Origin: Thermocaproicibacter melissae
Lineage (GTDB): Bacteria > Bacillota > Clostridia > Oscillospirales > Acutalibacteraceae
DNA length: 64,000 nt
Reading direction: 5' to 3'
Assembly: GCF_024498295.1 (NCBI RefSeq)
Contig: NZ_CP101827.1
Location: 186,001-250,000, forward strand
Positions 52,274-61,065 of the stretch are shown one piece after another. How positions within the stretch are numbered: the stretch's first letter is position 1; each line of letters starts with the position of its first letter. A model generated the notes under the pieces. That model saw only the letters and a list, made by a program, of their open reading frames with translations, ran no database searches and was not told where the DNA came from. Position numbers and translations under genes: made by a program.

Positions 52274-53314
52274 TTGAAAAAAACCACAGCGGCACTTGCC
52301 ATAACACTGTGCCTTGTGTTTATGGCCGGGTGCTCGAAAGACAAAACCGCAGCAAGTTCCGCCCTATCGTCCGACTCTTCCAATCCGTTGCCTTCCGCTT
52401 CTGCAATCCCGGCGTCTCCCGTTGTGGATTCGTCTTCAGCGATTTCTTCCGGCGCAGAATCTCCGGAGATTCCTTCCAACGAGGAACTTTCCGAAACAGT
52501 GAAGTCCGATACGCAAACTTCCGGCGCAAAGGCTGGCGAAGCGCAGGCAAAAAATCCTTCACCCGGCACCGCCAAAGCGACACCTCAGGAGGATGTTCCC
52601 AACGAACCCGAGAAAGCCGAGACTGTGACCGTCACCATACCCGAAGGATATACGCTGGCGCGTATTGCTTCCAAGCTGGAGGCAAAAGGCATCTGCAAGG
52701 AAGCGGATTTTATTAAAGCCGCGCAGACGCAGAGCTTTTCCTCCTACCCGCTTGTGGCCGCAATGCCCAAAAGCTCGCATCGCGCCTATAAGCTCGAAGG
52801 GTACCTCTACCCCGATACTTATGAGTTTTACAAGGATATGAATCCAAAACTTGTGATTCAGAAATTCCTTGCCAACGCAGAGAGGAAAATTAACGGAAAA
52901 TACCGTTACTCCGGCATGACGATCGACCAGATTGTTACGCTTGCCTCCATCATTGAGAAGGAAGCGGACACCGTTTCGGATATGAAAATGGTTTCGGCCA
53001 TCTTCCACAACCGGCTGAAAAAGGGAATTCAACTTCAGGCCGACGCCACCATCACCTACTGCACTTACTGCCTGCTGCCGCCCAATGGACCGTTCGCCGA
53101 TGAATTTAAATACTATTATAATACATACCGCTGCAAAGCCCTGCCCGCGGGGCCAATCTGCAACCCGGGCGCAAATGCGCTGAACGCCGCTGCGAATCCA
53201 ACAAAAACCGACTATCTTTACTTCATCACGAAAGACGGCAAGTACTATTACCAGAAAACACTGGATGAACACAAGGCAAAACTCAAAGAACTCGGCATGA
53301 AAGTTTATGAGTAG
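52274..53314 (+). CDS. mltG: MltG/YceG-like endolytic transglycosylase lipoprotein
   Basis: MltG cuts nascent glycan strands at the membrane. The 346-residue product has a lipoprotein signal (VFMAGC, Cys near 19), a Ser/Ala/Glu-rich linker (about 25-115), a LysM-like segment (VTIPEGYTLARIASKL) and the YceG domain (about 160-340) with the catalytic Glu in ASIIEKEA and LEGYLYPDTYEF. The start is TTG 52274, 7 bases after AGGAG; the frame is open upstream but that part has no signal peptide. A lipid anchor instead of the usual transmembrane helix is a less common form. Confidence 0.87.
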   Translation: MKKTTAALAITLCLVFMAGCSKDKTAASSALSSDSSNPLPSASAIPASPVVDSSSAISSGAESPEIPSNEELSETVKSDTQTSGAKAGEAQAKNPSPGTAKATPQEDVPNEPEKAETVTVTIPEGYTLARIASKLEAKGICKEADFIKAAQTQSFSSYPLVAAMPKSSHRAYKLEGYLYPDTYEFYKDMNPKLVIQKFLANAERKINGKYRYSGMTIDQIVTLASIIEKEADTVSDMKMVSAIFHNRLKKGIQLQADATITYCTYCLLPPNGPFADEFKYYYNTYRCKALPAGPICNPGANALNAAANPTKTDYLYFITKDGKYYYQKTLDEHKAKLKELGMKVYE

Positions 53315-53338
53315 CCTGCGAGAAGGGGAGGGATCGAA

Positions 53339-54022
53339 TTGCCTTTGAGCCAAAGCGCACAGGATTTCCTTCGGGAGACACTCCCGTTCTGGGGGAAGCT
53401 GACGCCCAGCCAGCAAAAAGCAGTGCTGGATGGCGCCGTGGAGCGCACCTTTCTCCCCGGCGAAATGCTTCACCGCGGCGAGATGGACTGCGCCGGGCTT
53501 TATGTGCTGAGAAGCGGCCAAGTGCGCGCGTACAGCGTTTCGGAAACAGGGCGCGAAATCACGCTGTTCCGCCTATTCGAACGGGACGTGTGCATTTTTT
53601 CCGCCTCCTGCATGATGAAGGATATCCGCTTCAGCATCTCGATGCAGGCGGCCGAAAAAACCGACACGATTTTGATTCCGACCCCAGTTTTCCGCCAGCT
53701 GAACCAGGAATCCGCCGAAGCCGCAAATTATACAAATAGTATTTTATCTTCAAGATTTTCCGACGTAATGTGGCTGCTGGAACAGATTCTTTTCATCAGC
53801 CTCGATAAACGGCTCGCGGAGTATTTATTAAAGCACTTTGCGGAAGAAGGCGGAACGCTGAAAACGACCCATGAAGAAATCGCGCGTGACCTCGGCACGG
53901 CGCGTGAGGTTGTTTCGCGTATGCTGAAATATTTCCAGACAGAGGGGACCGTAAAGCTGTCGCGCGGCGAAATCACGCTTGTAGACCGCAAAAAGCTCGA
54001 GGCGATTGCTTCTTCCAAATAG
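53339..54022 (+). CDS. Crp/Fnr family transcriptional regulator
   Basis: The 227-residue product has a cyclic-nucleotide-binding-like domain (about 20-120, FLPGEMLHRGEMDCAGLYVL), a dimer helix and a C-terminal helix-turn-helix (about 170-200, THEEIARDLGTAREVVSRML). It lacks the N-terminal Cys cluster of true Fnr, so its signal is unknown; it could be redox or a small ligand. The start is TTG 53339 after GGGGAGGG. It follows the mltG-like gene after 24 bases. Confidence 0.9.
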   Translation: MPLSQSAQDFLRETLPFWGKLTPSQQKAVLDGAVERTFLPGEMLHRGEMDCAGLYVLRSGQVRAYSVSETGREITLFRLFERDVCIFSASCMMKDIRFSISMQAAEKTDTILIPTPVFRQLNQESAEAANYTNSILSSRFSDVMWLLEQILFISLDKRLAEYLLKHFAEEGGTLKTTHEEIARDLGTAREVVSRMLKYFQTEGTVKLSRGEITLVDRKKLEAIASSK

Positions 54023-54108
54023 GATACATATTCGATATATCGGACATTTCTTTGGAGCGTCAATCGTTGAAAGAATTGTGGAGCTGTCCATGAAACATCA
54101 GATACATA

Positions 54109-54143
54109 AGAAAAAGCCCCAGAAAATTCTGGGGCTTCTTTTT
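54109..54143. terminator. Bidirectional terminator between Crp/Fnr gene and sbcC
   Basis: Stem AAGCCCCAG (54114-54122) with CTGGGGCTT (54129-54137), loop six bases, has A5 before and T5 after. It can end transcription from both convergent genes. Confidence 0.88.
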
Positions 54144-54157
54144 GTTGTCTTTTGTTG

Positions 54158-57100
54158 TTATGTAACGATTCGCAGCGTGCTGCCGGTCATGCCGCGGTCC
54201 ACGATGATGCGGCGGTCTATCTGTTCTTTCAGTTCGGCAACGTGCGAGATGATTCCCACAAGCCTGCCGCCGCCCGCGAGCTTTGCGAGGGTCGAAATCG
54301 CCTGCCTGCGCGATTCGTCGTCTAGCGTGCCGAAGCCCTCGTCTATGAACATGGTTTCGATGCACACGCCGCCCGAATTGGCCTGCACCACGTCGGAGAG
54401 GCCGAGCGCAAGCGCGAGCGAGGCTTTGAACGATTCGCCGCCCGAAAGCGACTTTACGTCCCGCAGGACGCCGTTGTAGTAATCCATCACTTCAATGTCG
54501 AGACCGGAGCGGGTACGCAGGTCTGCGGTTTCTTCCCGGCGGCGCAGCTCGTAGCGCCCGTTCGTCATCTCGGAAAGGCGAAGGTTGGCCTGTTCCAAGA
54601 TTCGGTCAAAGTAGGACGCCTGAACAAACTGCTCAAAATTGAGCTTGTTCTGCCCGGGAATCATTCCGTTCGCGGTGCGGTCGAGGTCGAGGACAATCTC
54701 GTAGGTCTGCGTCAGTTTTTCCCGCGCGGCAAGGGCTTCTTTCATCCGTTCGGCGCAGCGCTTGTTTCCGGCAAGCCTCAGCGAAATGTCGTGTAAAGCT
54801 TCGTCTGCCGCGGCTTCCGTTTCTTTCATCCGTTCCAATGCTTCGCTCAAAGCCGTGGTGTCCTCCGGCTTAAGCCCTTCGGTCTGTTTCTCCAGCTGGC
54901 TCACCGTCTGGCGCACGCGCAGACAGTCCTCGCGGTAAGAATCGAGCTGCCTGCGGAGAAGGTCCGTCTGTTCCTTCGGCAGTAAAGCGGAGGTAAAATC
55001 ATTTTCCGAAGCGAAACCGGCTTTTTCAAGGCTGCGGAGGTAGGTTTCCCGCGCTTTCGCTTCGCGCGCGGTCTGCTCTGCCAGCTCCGCTTTGCTTCTC
55101 TCCGAAACGGCAATCTGCGCGGCAATTTCCTTTTCGCAATTCTGACAGGCTTCTTCGGCTTTCCGCAGGGCATCCTGCAGAGAAAGCAGTTCCGCCTTCC
55201 GCTGCGCAAGCACATTCTGAGCTTTATCCGCAGAGGCAAACTCAAGCGTACTGCGTAGGGTCGCTTCTTCCGACTGCTTCGCCCGCACTTTTGCGCTGAG
55301 CTCGTTTCGCCGTGCTTCCGCTTCCTGTAACGCGGCTGTGGTTTGTTCCAAAGCCGCCTCGTTGGCTTTTTTCTGCGTTTCAAAGGTTTCTTTGCGGCGG
55401 CACTGCGCTTCCAGCTCCAAACGGCGCTTTTCGAGTTTGGCGCAATTCTCGTGTGCCATCCTTCCCGATTGCTCCGCGAGCAGTTTCAGCTTCTGGATAG
55501 TGTCGCAACCGTCCAGATTGCCGAGTGCTGCTTCCGCCGCGGCGCGGAGGTTTGCAGAATCCGCTTCATATTTCGCCTTTACCTCTTGAACGCGCAGGCC
55601 CACCTGTTTCAGCGCTTCGCGGAGGCGTTCGCTTTCGGCTTTCAGTCGGCGCACTTCCGCCTCGTCGGGTGCACCCTTCGTCAAGGAAGCGGGGTGAGGG
55701 TGCACGGTGGAGCCGCACACGGGGCAGGGCATACCGTCGGTGAGCTTTGCAGCCATCAGCCCGGCCTGCTCGCGAAGAAGCACGGCGTCGGCTTCTTCGG
55801 CGGCGCGGCTCGCCTCTAAAAACTGCGATTCGGCTTTGTCGTATTCTTCCTTCAGCTTTTTCCATTCCGCATGGTCGGCGAGAATCTCTTTGGCCCTCTT
55901 TGCAATTGCTTCAATTGCTTCCACCTTTTGCGCGGCGGCTTTTTCCTCCGCACGGCAAGAGGCAAGCTCCGTTTCTGCGTTCCGAAGGGATTCAAGCTCC
56001 TGTGTGAGGCGCTCCAAAGACGTTTTCAGCGTGGTATTCCGTTCAACAAAGCTGCGGCATTGCGCGTCTACCTTTGCAAACTCCGCCTGCAAACTAGCGA
56101 TTTGCCGCTCGGCTTCCTGTGCTTTTTCATACTGCGGAAGGGCGGCGTTCAGCGCAGCAATACCTGCCTCCAGCTCTTTGCGCTTAGACTCTTTGTCTTG
56201 CTCGGCTTTCAGCGCTTCCCGCAGCGCAGCCTGCTCTTTACCGAGCGCCGCGGCTTTCTCCTCCGCCTCTTGAATCGTACGGAGCGCACGATGGGTACCC
56301 TCCTGCTCACGCAGAAACGCCTGCTGTGCGGGAAGGACAAGATTTCCCGCACTCTCCGCGCGCTTGAGGCGTTTTTCGTCATTCTCCGCCTGCGCCTTCT
56401 GCTTTTCCAGTTCAGCAAGGCGGGCGCGCGCCTGCGCCAAATCGGAAAACAGGCGTGCACGCTGATTGGCTTCCGCAAGCATTGCGGTGAGCTTTGCGGC
56501 GTTCTCGTTTGCAGTCTTTTTGCGTTTGAGCGCATCAGCGGCAAGCTTTTCGTCGGCGGCGACCGACAAATCCAGCTTTTTCAGAAGTTCGCCCGCAAGG
56601 TTTACGTTTTCGGCATCATGAAACGCAGCAAGGTCGTCCTGCGTCAAATTTGTTCCGTCGGGGACAATCGACGCGGCGTCCTGAAAAATAGAACGGGCGT
56701 TTTCCTGCATCTGTGCGGCAACGCTCGCGGCTTCCGCTTTGAGGTTGTCTTGTATGCGACGGTAAAGGCCGGTGTCAAACACGCGGCGGAATATCTTGGC
56801 TCGGTCGTCACTCTTTGCGAGCAGAAGTTCGAGAAATTCTCCCTGGGCAATCATCGAAGTCTGGCGGAACTGCGAACAGTCAATGCCCATCAGTGTTTCG
56901 ATTTCTTTCGTCACGGCGGTTACGCCGGTAACAACCCTGCCGTCAGGGAATGTCAGCTCTGCGTCGGCGTTTTCCGTCGTGAGGCCTCCGCCTCGCTTCG
57001 GCCGCTGGTACCTCGGGTTGCGGCGGACCTTGTAAAGCGCACCCTTGTGCAGGAAAGTCAGCTCCACATAAGTCTTTTCCGTGGGGGCGGCAAAGTTGCT

Positions 57101-57301
57101 CCGCAGGGATTCCGGCGTGCGGATCGGCCCGCTTGCTTCGCCGTAGAGTGCAAAGGTTACGGCGTCAAAGATGGTTGTTTTGCCTGCGCCCGTACTGCCA
57201 CAGATGAGGAACAATCCCTCTGTGCCGAACTTTTCAAACGGAACCTCCACACGCCCGGCGTAGGGGCCGAAGGCGTTCATCACAAGAAGTACCGGTTTCA
57301 T
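54158..57301 (-). CDS. sbcC: Exonuclease subunit SbcC (Rad50-like ATPase)
   Basis: SbcC with SbcD opens DNA hairpins and processes double-strand ends. The 1047-residue product has an N-terminal Walker A (GSTGAGKTTIFDA near 35-47), two long coiled-coil arms around a zinc hook (MPCPVCGS near 515-522), the C-terminal ABC signature (LSGGESFKASLALALG) and Walker B (MFIDEGFGTLDDE). Its start overlaps the sbcD stop by 4 bases. Confidence 0.95.
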   Translation of the reverse strand: MKPVLLVMNAFGPYAGRVEVPFEKFGTEGLFLICGSTGAGKTTIFDAVTFALYGEASGPIRTPESLRSNFAAPTEKTYVELTFLHKGALYKVRRNPRYQRPKRGGGLTTENADAELTFPDGRVVTGVTAVTKEIETLMGIDCSQFRQTSMIAQGEFLELLLAKSDDRAKIFRRVFDTGLYRRIQDNLKAEAASVAAQMQENARSIFQDAASIVPDGTNLTQDDLAAFHDAENVNLAGELLKKLDLSVAADEKLAADALKRKKTANENAAKLTAMLAEANQRARLFSDLAQARARLAELEKQKAQAENDEKRLKRAESAGNLVLPAQQAFLREQEGTHRALRTIQEAEEKAAALGKEQAALREALKAEQDKESKRKELEAGIAALNAALPQYEKAQEAERQIASLQAEFAKVDAQCRSFVERNTTLKTSLERLTQELESLRNAETELASCRAEEKAAAQKVEAIEAIAKRAKEILADHAEWKKLKEEYDKAESQFLEASRAAEEADAVLLREQAGLMAAKLTDGMPCPVCGSTVHPHPASLTKGAPDEAEVRRLKAESERLREALKQVGLRVQEVKAKYEADSANLRAAAEAALGNLDGCDTIQKLKLLAEQSGRMAHENCAKLEKRRLELEAQCRRKETFETQKKANEAALEQTTAALQEAEARRNELSAKVRAKQSEEATLRSTLEFASADKAQNVLAQRKAELLSLQDALRKAEEACQNCEKEIAAQIAVSERSKAELAEQTAREAKARETYLRSLEKAGFASENDFTSALLPKEQTDLLRRQLDSYREDCLRVRQTVSQLEKQTEGLKPEDTTALSEALERMKETEAAADEALHDISLRLAGNKRCAERMKEALAAREKLTQTYEIVLDLDRTANGMIPGQNKLNFEQFVQASYFDRILEQANLRLSEMTNGRYELRRREETADLRTRSGLDIEVMDYYNGVLRDVKSLSGGESFKASLALALGLSDVVQANSGGVCIETMFIDEGFGTLDDESRRQAISTLAKLAGGGRLVGIISHVAELKEQIDRRIIVDRGMTGSTLRIVT

Positions 57302-58455
57302 GCTTCCACCTCCCCGCGCGCCGCTTCCACGGCTTTGTCAAGAACCGGACGTTCGTTTTCCGGCAGTTCACGGCCGTTCTGGTTTTGGTAAAACTCCGCA
57401 AACAAATCCTGCGGGGTACGGATTGTAACATTTCCGGAGGCCGCCGTGCGGGAAGGGCCGACCTGCCCGCTTCTGGGTCCTTCAAACGAAATGCACATCA
57501 GGTTCGGGTAGACAGCGCGCAGACGCTCCGCCGCTTCGGCAACGGCATGGTCGTCTGTCAGCACGGCCCGTATGTAATCATTCTTTCGGCCGGGCAGAAT
57601 GTTTTCCTCTTTCGTCAGTTCCGCAATCGGCCCGCGGATTTCACGCATCTCCCGCAGAGGAACAAGCGGAACGGTAGAAATCTCAACACAGCCTTTTTCC
57701 TTCAGTTCGACGAAGGTGACAGATTTCTTCTGCCGCATCTCGGAGAACGAATATTTCAGCGGCGAACCCGCATAGCGGACTTCGGGTCGCCCAATGCGCT
57801 GCGGGCCGTGTAGGTGACCGAGCGCAACATAATCGAACGAATCGAATACCGAGGCGTCGACTTGGTCGGCACCGCCGACGGAAAGTGTTTCCGATTCGCA
57901 GGTCTCCGGCTGTGAGCCGAATGCCGTGATGAACTGGTGCGCCACAAGCACGTTGCGCTCGCTCGGGTCAATTCCCGCGGCAGCAATGGCGTGGCGAACT
58001 GCCTCTTCGTAGGAGCTTATCTGCTCTTCGGGGAAGAACGGCGAAACGATTGCCGGCTTCAAAAACGGAAGAAGCCAGATGTTCACAGGGCCGTAAGCGT
58101 CCAAAAGCACAGACTTCTGCGGCCTGCCGCGGAAGCTGCCCGCAATGGTAACGCCGTGCTTCTGCATAATGCGCGTACCGAAATCAAGCCGCTCGGGGGA
58201 ATCGTGGTTGCCGCTGACGGCAAACACCGGCAGGCTCCGCTCGGCAAGCCGGGTCAGAAATTCATCGAGAAGCTCCACCGCTTCCCCCGGCGGAACGCAG
58301 CGGTCATACAGATCCCCGGCTAGAAGGACGGCGTCCGGCTTCTGCTCCGCCGCAATGTCGAGAATCTCTCTCAAAATATATTCCTGATCTTCCAGCATGC
58401 TGAACTCGTTGACGCGCTTGCCGATGTGAAGATCGGAAAGATGCATGAATTTCAT
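57298..58455 (-). CDS. sbcD: Exonuclease subunit SbcD (Mre11-like nuclease)
   Basis: The 385-residue product is the metallophosphatase-fold nuclease partner of SbcC. Motifs in order: DLHIG (8-12), GDLYDR (about 47-52), SGNHDSPERL (about 81-90), AHQF and GHLHGPQ. A C-terminal capping part (about 280-385) follows. It is upstream of and coupled with sbcC. A block of repeats (58505-58706) lies just before its start. Confidence 0.95.
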   Translation of the reverse strand: MKFMHLSDLHIGKRVNEFSMLEDQEYILREILDIAAEQKPDAVLLAGDLYDRCVPPGEAVELLDEFLTRLAERSLPVFAVSGNHDSPERLDFGTRIMQKHGVTIAGSFRGRPQKSVLLDAYGPVNIWLLPFLKPAIVSPFFPEEQISSYEEAVRHAIAAAGIDPSERNVLVAHQFITAFGSQPETCESETLSVGGADQVDASVFDSFDYVALGHLHGPQRIGRPEVRYAGSPLKYSFSEMRQKKSVTFVELKEKGCVEISTVPLVPLREMREIRGPIAELTKEENILPGRKNDYIRAVLTDDHAVAEAAERLRAVYPNLMCISFEGPRSGQVGPSRTAASGNVTIRTPQDLFAEFYQNQNGRELPENERPVLDKAVEAARGEVEA

Positions 58456-58504
58456 TCTTCAACGTCCTTCCCGAAGAATTTCTCGTTTCATCGATTATGG
58501 CTCC

Positions 58505-58706
58505 CGGGAGTTTCCAAAAACACTCCCGCCAAGCATGGCCCATTTTTTCCTCGCCGCTAAATGGCGGGGCGTGCATGCAAACTCAGTTTGCCGGGGCGTG
58601 CGTGCAGGCTCAGCCTGCCTCGGGAGTTTCCCAATACTCTCCCGCCAAACTTAGCCCATTTTTCCCTTGCCGCTAAACGGCGGGGCGTGAAAACAGACTC
58701 AGTCTG
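58505..58706. repeat. Direct-repeat block with three palindromic units
   Basis: Two imperfect copies of about 86 bases start at 58505 and 58621 with CGGGAGTTTCC. Each contains CCGCTAAA-type hairpin sequence, GGCGGGGCGTG and a short palindrome. Palindromes: GCAAACTCAGTTTGC (58577-58591), GCAGGCTCAGCCTGC (58604-58618) and CAGACTCAGTCTG (58694-58706). The arms differ in sequence but always pair around TCA. The third includes the stop codon of the VOC gene. The block lies between the VOC and sbcD genes, both on the minus strand. Confidence 0.85.
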
Positions 58707-59067
58707 CTGCGAGGATTTCGATCCAGTAGCCGTCGGGGTCGTTGATGAAATAGAGGTCCATGTCGTGGTTCTCGTAGCAGATGCACCCCATGCGCTTATG
58801 AAGCTCGTACGCCGCCTTCTTGTCCGGCACGCGGAACGCAATGTGAAATTCGTTGTCGCCGAGATTATAAGGCTCCTTGCGGTCGCGCAGCCAAGTCAGC
58901 TCAAGATTATAGTCCGTCTGCCCGTCGCCGAGAAAGACAATGATAAACGAGCCGTCCGGCGCTTCAATGCGGCGCACTTCTTTAAGGCCGAGCGCCTCAT
59001 GGTAGAATTTGATGCTCTTTTCGATGTCGAGTACGTTGAAATTTGTGTGAAGAAAACGTGATTGCAT
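58699..59067 (-). CDS. VOC superfamily protein (glyoxalase I-like)
   Basis: The 122-residue product is a two-module VOC (glyoxalase/bleomycin-resistance) fold with HTNFNVLDIEKSIKFYHEALGL at the start and DPDGYWIEILA at the end. His (H7), Glu (E55 region in LELTW) and Glu (WIEI) are placed like glyoxalase I metal ligands, so a lactoylglutathione-lyase-like activity is possible, though thiol use here is unknown. The terminal codons form part of a repeated palindrome. Confidence 0.85.
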   Translation of the reverse strand: MQSRFLHTNFNVLDIEKSIKFYHEALGLKEVRRIEAPDGSFIIVFLGDGQTDYNLELTWLRDRKEPYNLGDNEFHIAFRVPDKKAAYELHKRMGCICYENHDMDLYFINDPDGYWIEILAAD

Positions 59068-59087
59068 AGAAATCCTCCCTTTTCATG

Positions 59088-59155
59088 CGAAAAAAAATCC
59101 CGCTCTCTGCTTGCATCGGTAGTGACTCCATTATACCATGCGTGCAGAGAACGGG
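59088..59155 (-). terminator. Terminator-like leader before the VOC gene, with promoter in its loop
   Basis: On the minus strand, arms CCCG-CTCTGC type (59155-59144 and 59110-59099) pair with one internal bulge and are followed by a run of eight T (59097-59090). The long loop contains an extended -10, TGGTATAAT (59138-59130). Transcripts entering from tcdA would end here, whereas those begun at the inner promoter lack the first arm and pass. Confidence 0.62.
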
Positions 59156-59176
59156 AACAATTTGCGAAAAGATATT

Positions 59177-59929
59177 TTATTCAGGCCGTTTCCAGCCTAT
59201 GATGTCCTTGATGACCTCGCCGGCGATAATCATTCCGGCAACGGACGGAACGAACGGAACGCTTCCGGGAGTCGCCCGGCGCGCGAATGCTTGCGCTTCC
59301 TTCGGCTGACCGGAGGTCTCCTCTTGCCGCGGCCGAAGCGGCGGTTCTTTGGAATAAACAACCTTTAGGTGTTCAACGCCGCGTGCGCGCAGTTCCCGGC
59401 GCATCACCCGCGCAAGCGGGCAGACGCTGGTTTCGGAAATATCGGCAACCTCAAATTTCGTTGGATCCATTTTGTTGCCGGCACCCATACTGCTGATAAT
59501 CGGCACTCCGGCTTTGGATGCGCGAACCGCAAGCTCCAGCTTTGCCGTCACCATGTCAACCGCGTCGACAATGTAATCGTAGCGCGAGAGATCAAACTCA
59601 TCGGCGTTTTCCGGGGTGTAAAAGCAAAGATGCTTCTCCACCTTGCAGTTCGGGTTGATGTCGTGAATCCGCGCCTCCACGGCGTCAGCCTTCTGCATTC
59701 CGAGAGTCGAGTGCAGGGCGATAAGCTGGCGGTTGATGTTGGAAGGAGCGATTTTGTCATTGTCGCAGATGGAGAGCGTACCCACGCCCGCACGGGCGAG
59801 CGCTTCCACGACAAACGAACCTACGCCGCCGAGGCCGAATACGGCCACAGCGGCGTTCTGAAGTTTATGGATTCCTTCACAGCCGATGAGAAGCTGTGTG
59901 CGTGAAAATTCCAGTGGGATGTTTTGCAT
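59177..59929 (-). CDS. tcdA: tRNA threonylcarbamoyladenosine dehydratase TcdA
   Basis: TcdA (CsdL/YgdL) cyclises t6A37 in tRNA using ATP. The 250-residue product is E1/ThiF-like, with the nucleotide loop GLGGVGSFVVEALARAG (about 32-48), DNDKIAPSNINRQ (about 56-68) and DAVDMVTAKLEL. It starts 9 bases after cysK and is probably in the same transcript. No CsdE/CsdA sulphur genes are near. Confidence 0.92.
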   Translation of the reverse strand: MQNIPLEFSRTQLLIGCEGIHKLQNAAVAVFGLGGVGSFVVEALARAGVGTLSICDNDKIAPSNINRQLIALHSTLGMQKADAVEARIHDINPNCKVEKHLCFYTPENADEFDLSRYDYIVDAVDMVTAKLELAVRASKAGVPIISSMGAGNKMDPTKFEVADISETSVCPLARVMRRELRARGVEHLKVVYSKEPPLRPRQEETSGQPKEAQAFARRATPGSVPFVPSVAGMIIAGEVIKDIIGWKRPE

Positions 59930-59938
59930 GCTGTTTCG

Positions 59939-60868
59939 TCACACGAGATAATCCGGGGTGGAAAGGTAGCGCATGCCGGTATCCGGCAGAAGCACAACGA
60001 TGAGTTTCCCGGCGTTCTCAGGCCTTTCTGCAAGTATTTTTGCCGCATGCACCGCTGCGCCGGAGGAAATACCGACCATCAGGCCCTCTGTGCGGGCAAG
60101 CTCTCTGCCTTCCGCGTAAGCGTCGTCGTTCTCAATCGGGATAATTTCATCGAGAAGCGAGGTGTCGAGCGTGTCGGGAACAAATCCTGCGCCGATGCCC
60201 TGCAGCTTGTGTGGACCCGGCTTGCCGCCGGAAAGCACTGGCGAAGAAGCAGGCTCCACGGCCACTATTTTAACATCCGGCTTCTTTTCTTTCAAGTACT
60301 GCGCAACACCGGTGATGGTTCCGCCTGTGCCGACGCCCGCGACAAAGATGTCGACTTTGCCCTCGGTGTCTTCCCAAATCTCCGGTCCGGTGGTCTCCCT
60401 GTGGGCTTTCGGGTTCGCCGGGTTGACGAACTGGCCCGGAATGAACGAGTTCGGCGTCTCCTTCGCGAGTTCTTCCGCCTTCTCAATTGCGCCCTTCATG
60501 CCCTTGGCGCCCTCGGTCAGAACAACTTCCGCACCGTAGGCTTTTAGCAGATTGCGGCGTTCAATGCTCATGGTCTCCGGCATGGTCAGAATCATGCGGT
60601 AGCCCTTCGCAGCCGCCACCGCGGCAAGGCCGATGCCCGTGTTGCCGCTCGTCGGCTCAATGATAACGGCGCCCGGTTTCAAAATCCCGCGCTGCTCGGC
60701 GTCTTCAATCATGTACTTGCTGATGCGGTCCTTTACGCTTCCCGCCGGGTTGAAATATTCGAGCTTTGCTGCAATGGTCGCCTTTAAGTCATGGTTCTTT
60801 TCGTAGTTCGTCAGCTCCATCAGCGGCGTTTTGCCAATCAGGTCCAGTATGCTTTTTGCAATTGCCAT
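59939..60868 (-). CDS. cysK: Cysteine synthase A (O-acetylserine sulfhydrylase)
   Basis: CysK makes cysteine from O-acetylserine and sulphide. The 309-residue PLP protein has the Lys in [14 protein letters not shown] (about 36-49), the SGNTGIGLA loop and the GTGGTITG phosphate cup. ATG 60868 ([16 protein letters not shown]) follows GGAGGG; the frame is open 52 codons farther but through promoter DNA. It is divergent from a cysteine-free Rrf2 regulator, which fits CymR-type control of cysteine genes. Confidence 0.96.
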   Translation of the reverse strand: MAIAKSILDLIGKTPLMELTNYEKNHDLKATIAAKLEYFNPAGSVKDRISKYMIEDAEQRGILKPGAVIIEPTSGNTGIGLAAVAAAKGYRMILTMPETMSIERRNLLKAYGAEVVLTEGAKGMKGAIEKAEELAKETPNSFIPGQFVNPANPKAHRETTGPEIWEDTEGKVDIFVAGVGTGGTITGVAQYLKEKKPDVKIVAVEPASSPVLSGGKPGPHKLQGIGAGFVPDTLDTSLLDEIIPIENDDAYAEGRELARTEGLMVGISSGAAVHAAKILAERPENAGKLIVVLLPDTGMRYLSTPDYLV

Positions 60869-60926
60869 AAGTAACCCTCCGTTAATATTATTAAACATAC
60901 AATACTTATATATTTTATCTGGTTCT

Positions 60927-60955
60927 ATTATATGTCTCGGAAATGCTTTTGTCAA
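60927..60955 (-). promoter_or_regulatory. Consensus sigma-A promoter of cysK
   Basis: On the minus strand, TTGACA (60955-60950), exactly 17 bases, TATAAT (60932-60927): a perfect consensus. Such a strong promoter normally needs a repressor. An inverted pair TAAACATA (60892-60899) and TATGTTTA (60977-60984) flanks it. Confidence 0.85.
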
Positions 60956-61001
60956 CAACAAATTTTTAATTTCATATATGTTTAGTAGGATTATTATTTT
61001 C

Positions 61002-61030
61002 TTGACTTGCCATTTTATTTTCATTAAGAT
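61002..61030 (+). promoter_or_regulatory. Sigma-A promoter of the Rrf2 regulator
   Basis: TTGACT (61002-61007), 17 bases, TAAGAT (61025-61030), 35 bases before the start codon. Confidence 0.72.
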
Positions 61031-61065
61031 TAAACTGATAGGTTAACGATGAAAGAAGGATGTAT

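Noticed and set aside
55871-57391. 506-codon open frame opposite sbcC
   Set aside because: Antisense shadow from the high-GC third positions of sbcC; no motif.
58505-58706. CRISPR-like array
   Set aside because: The repeats are few, imperfect and of uneven spacing, with no unique spacers and no cas genes nearby.
60869-61024. 52-codon N-terminal extension of CysK
   Set aside because: It runs through a perfect promoter and has no ribosome site, whereas ATG 60868 has GGAGGG and the normal CysK N-terminus.
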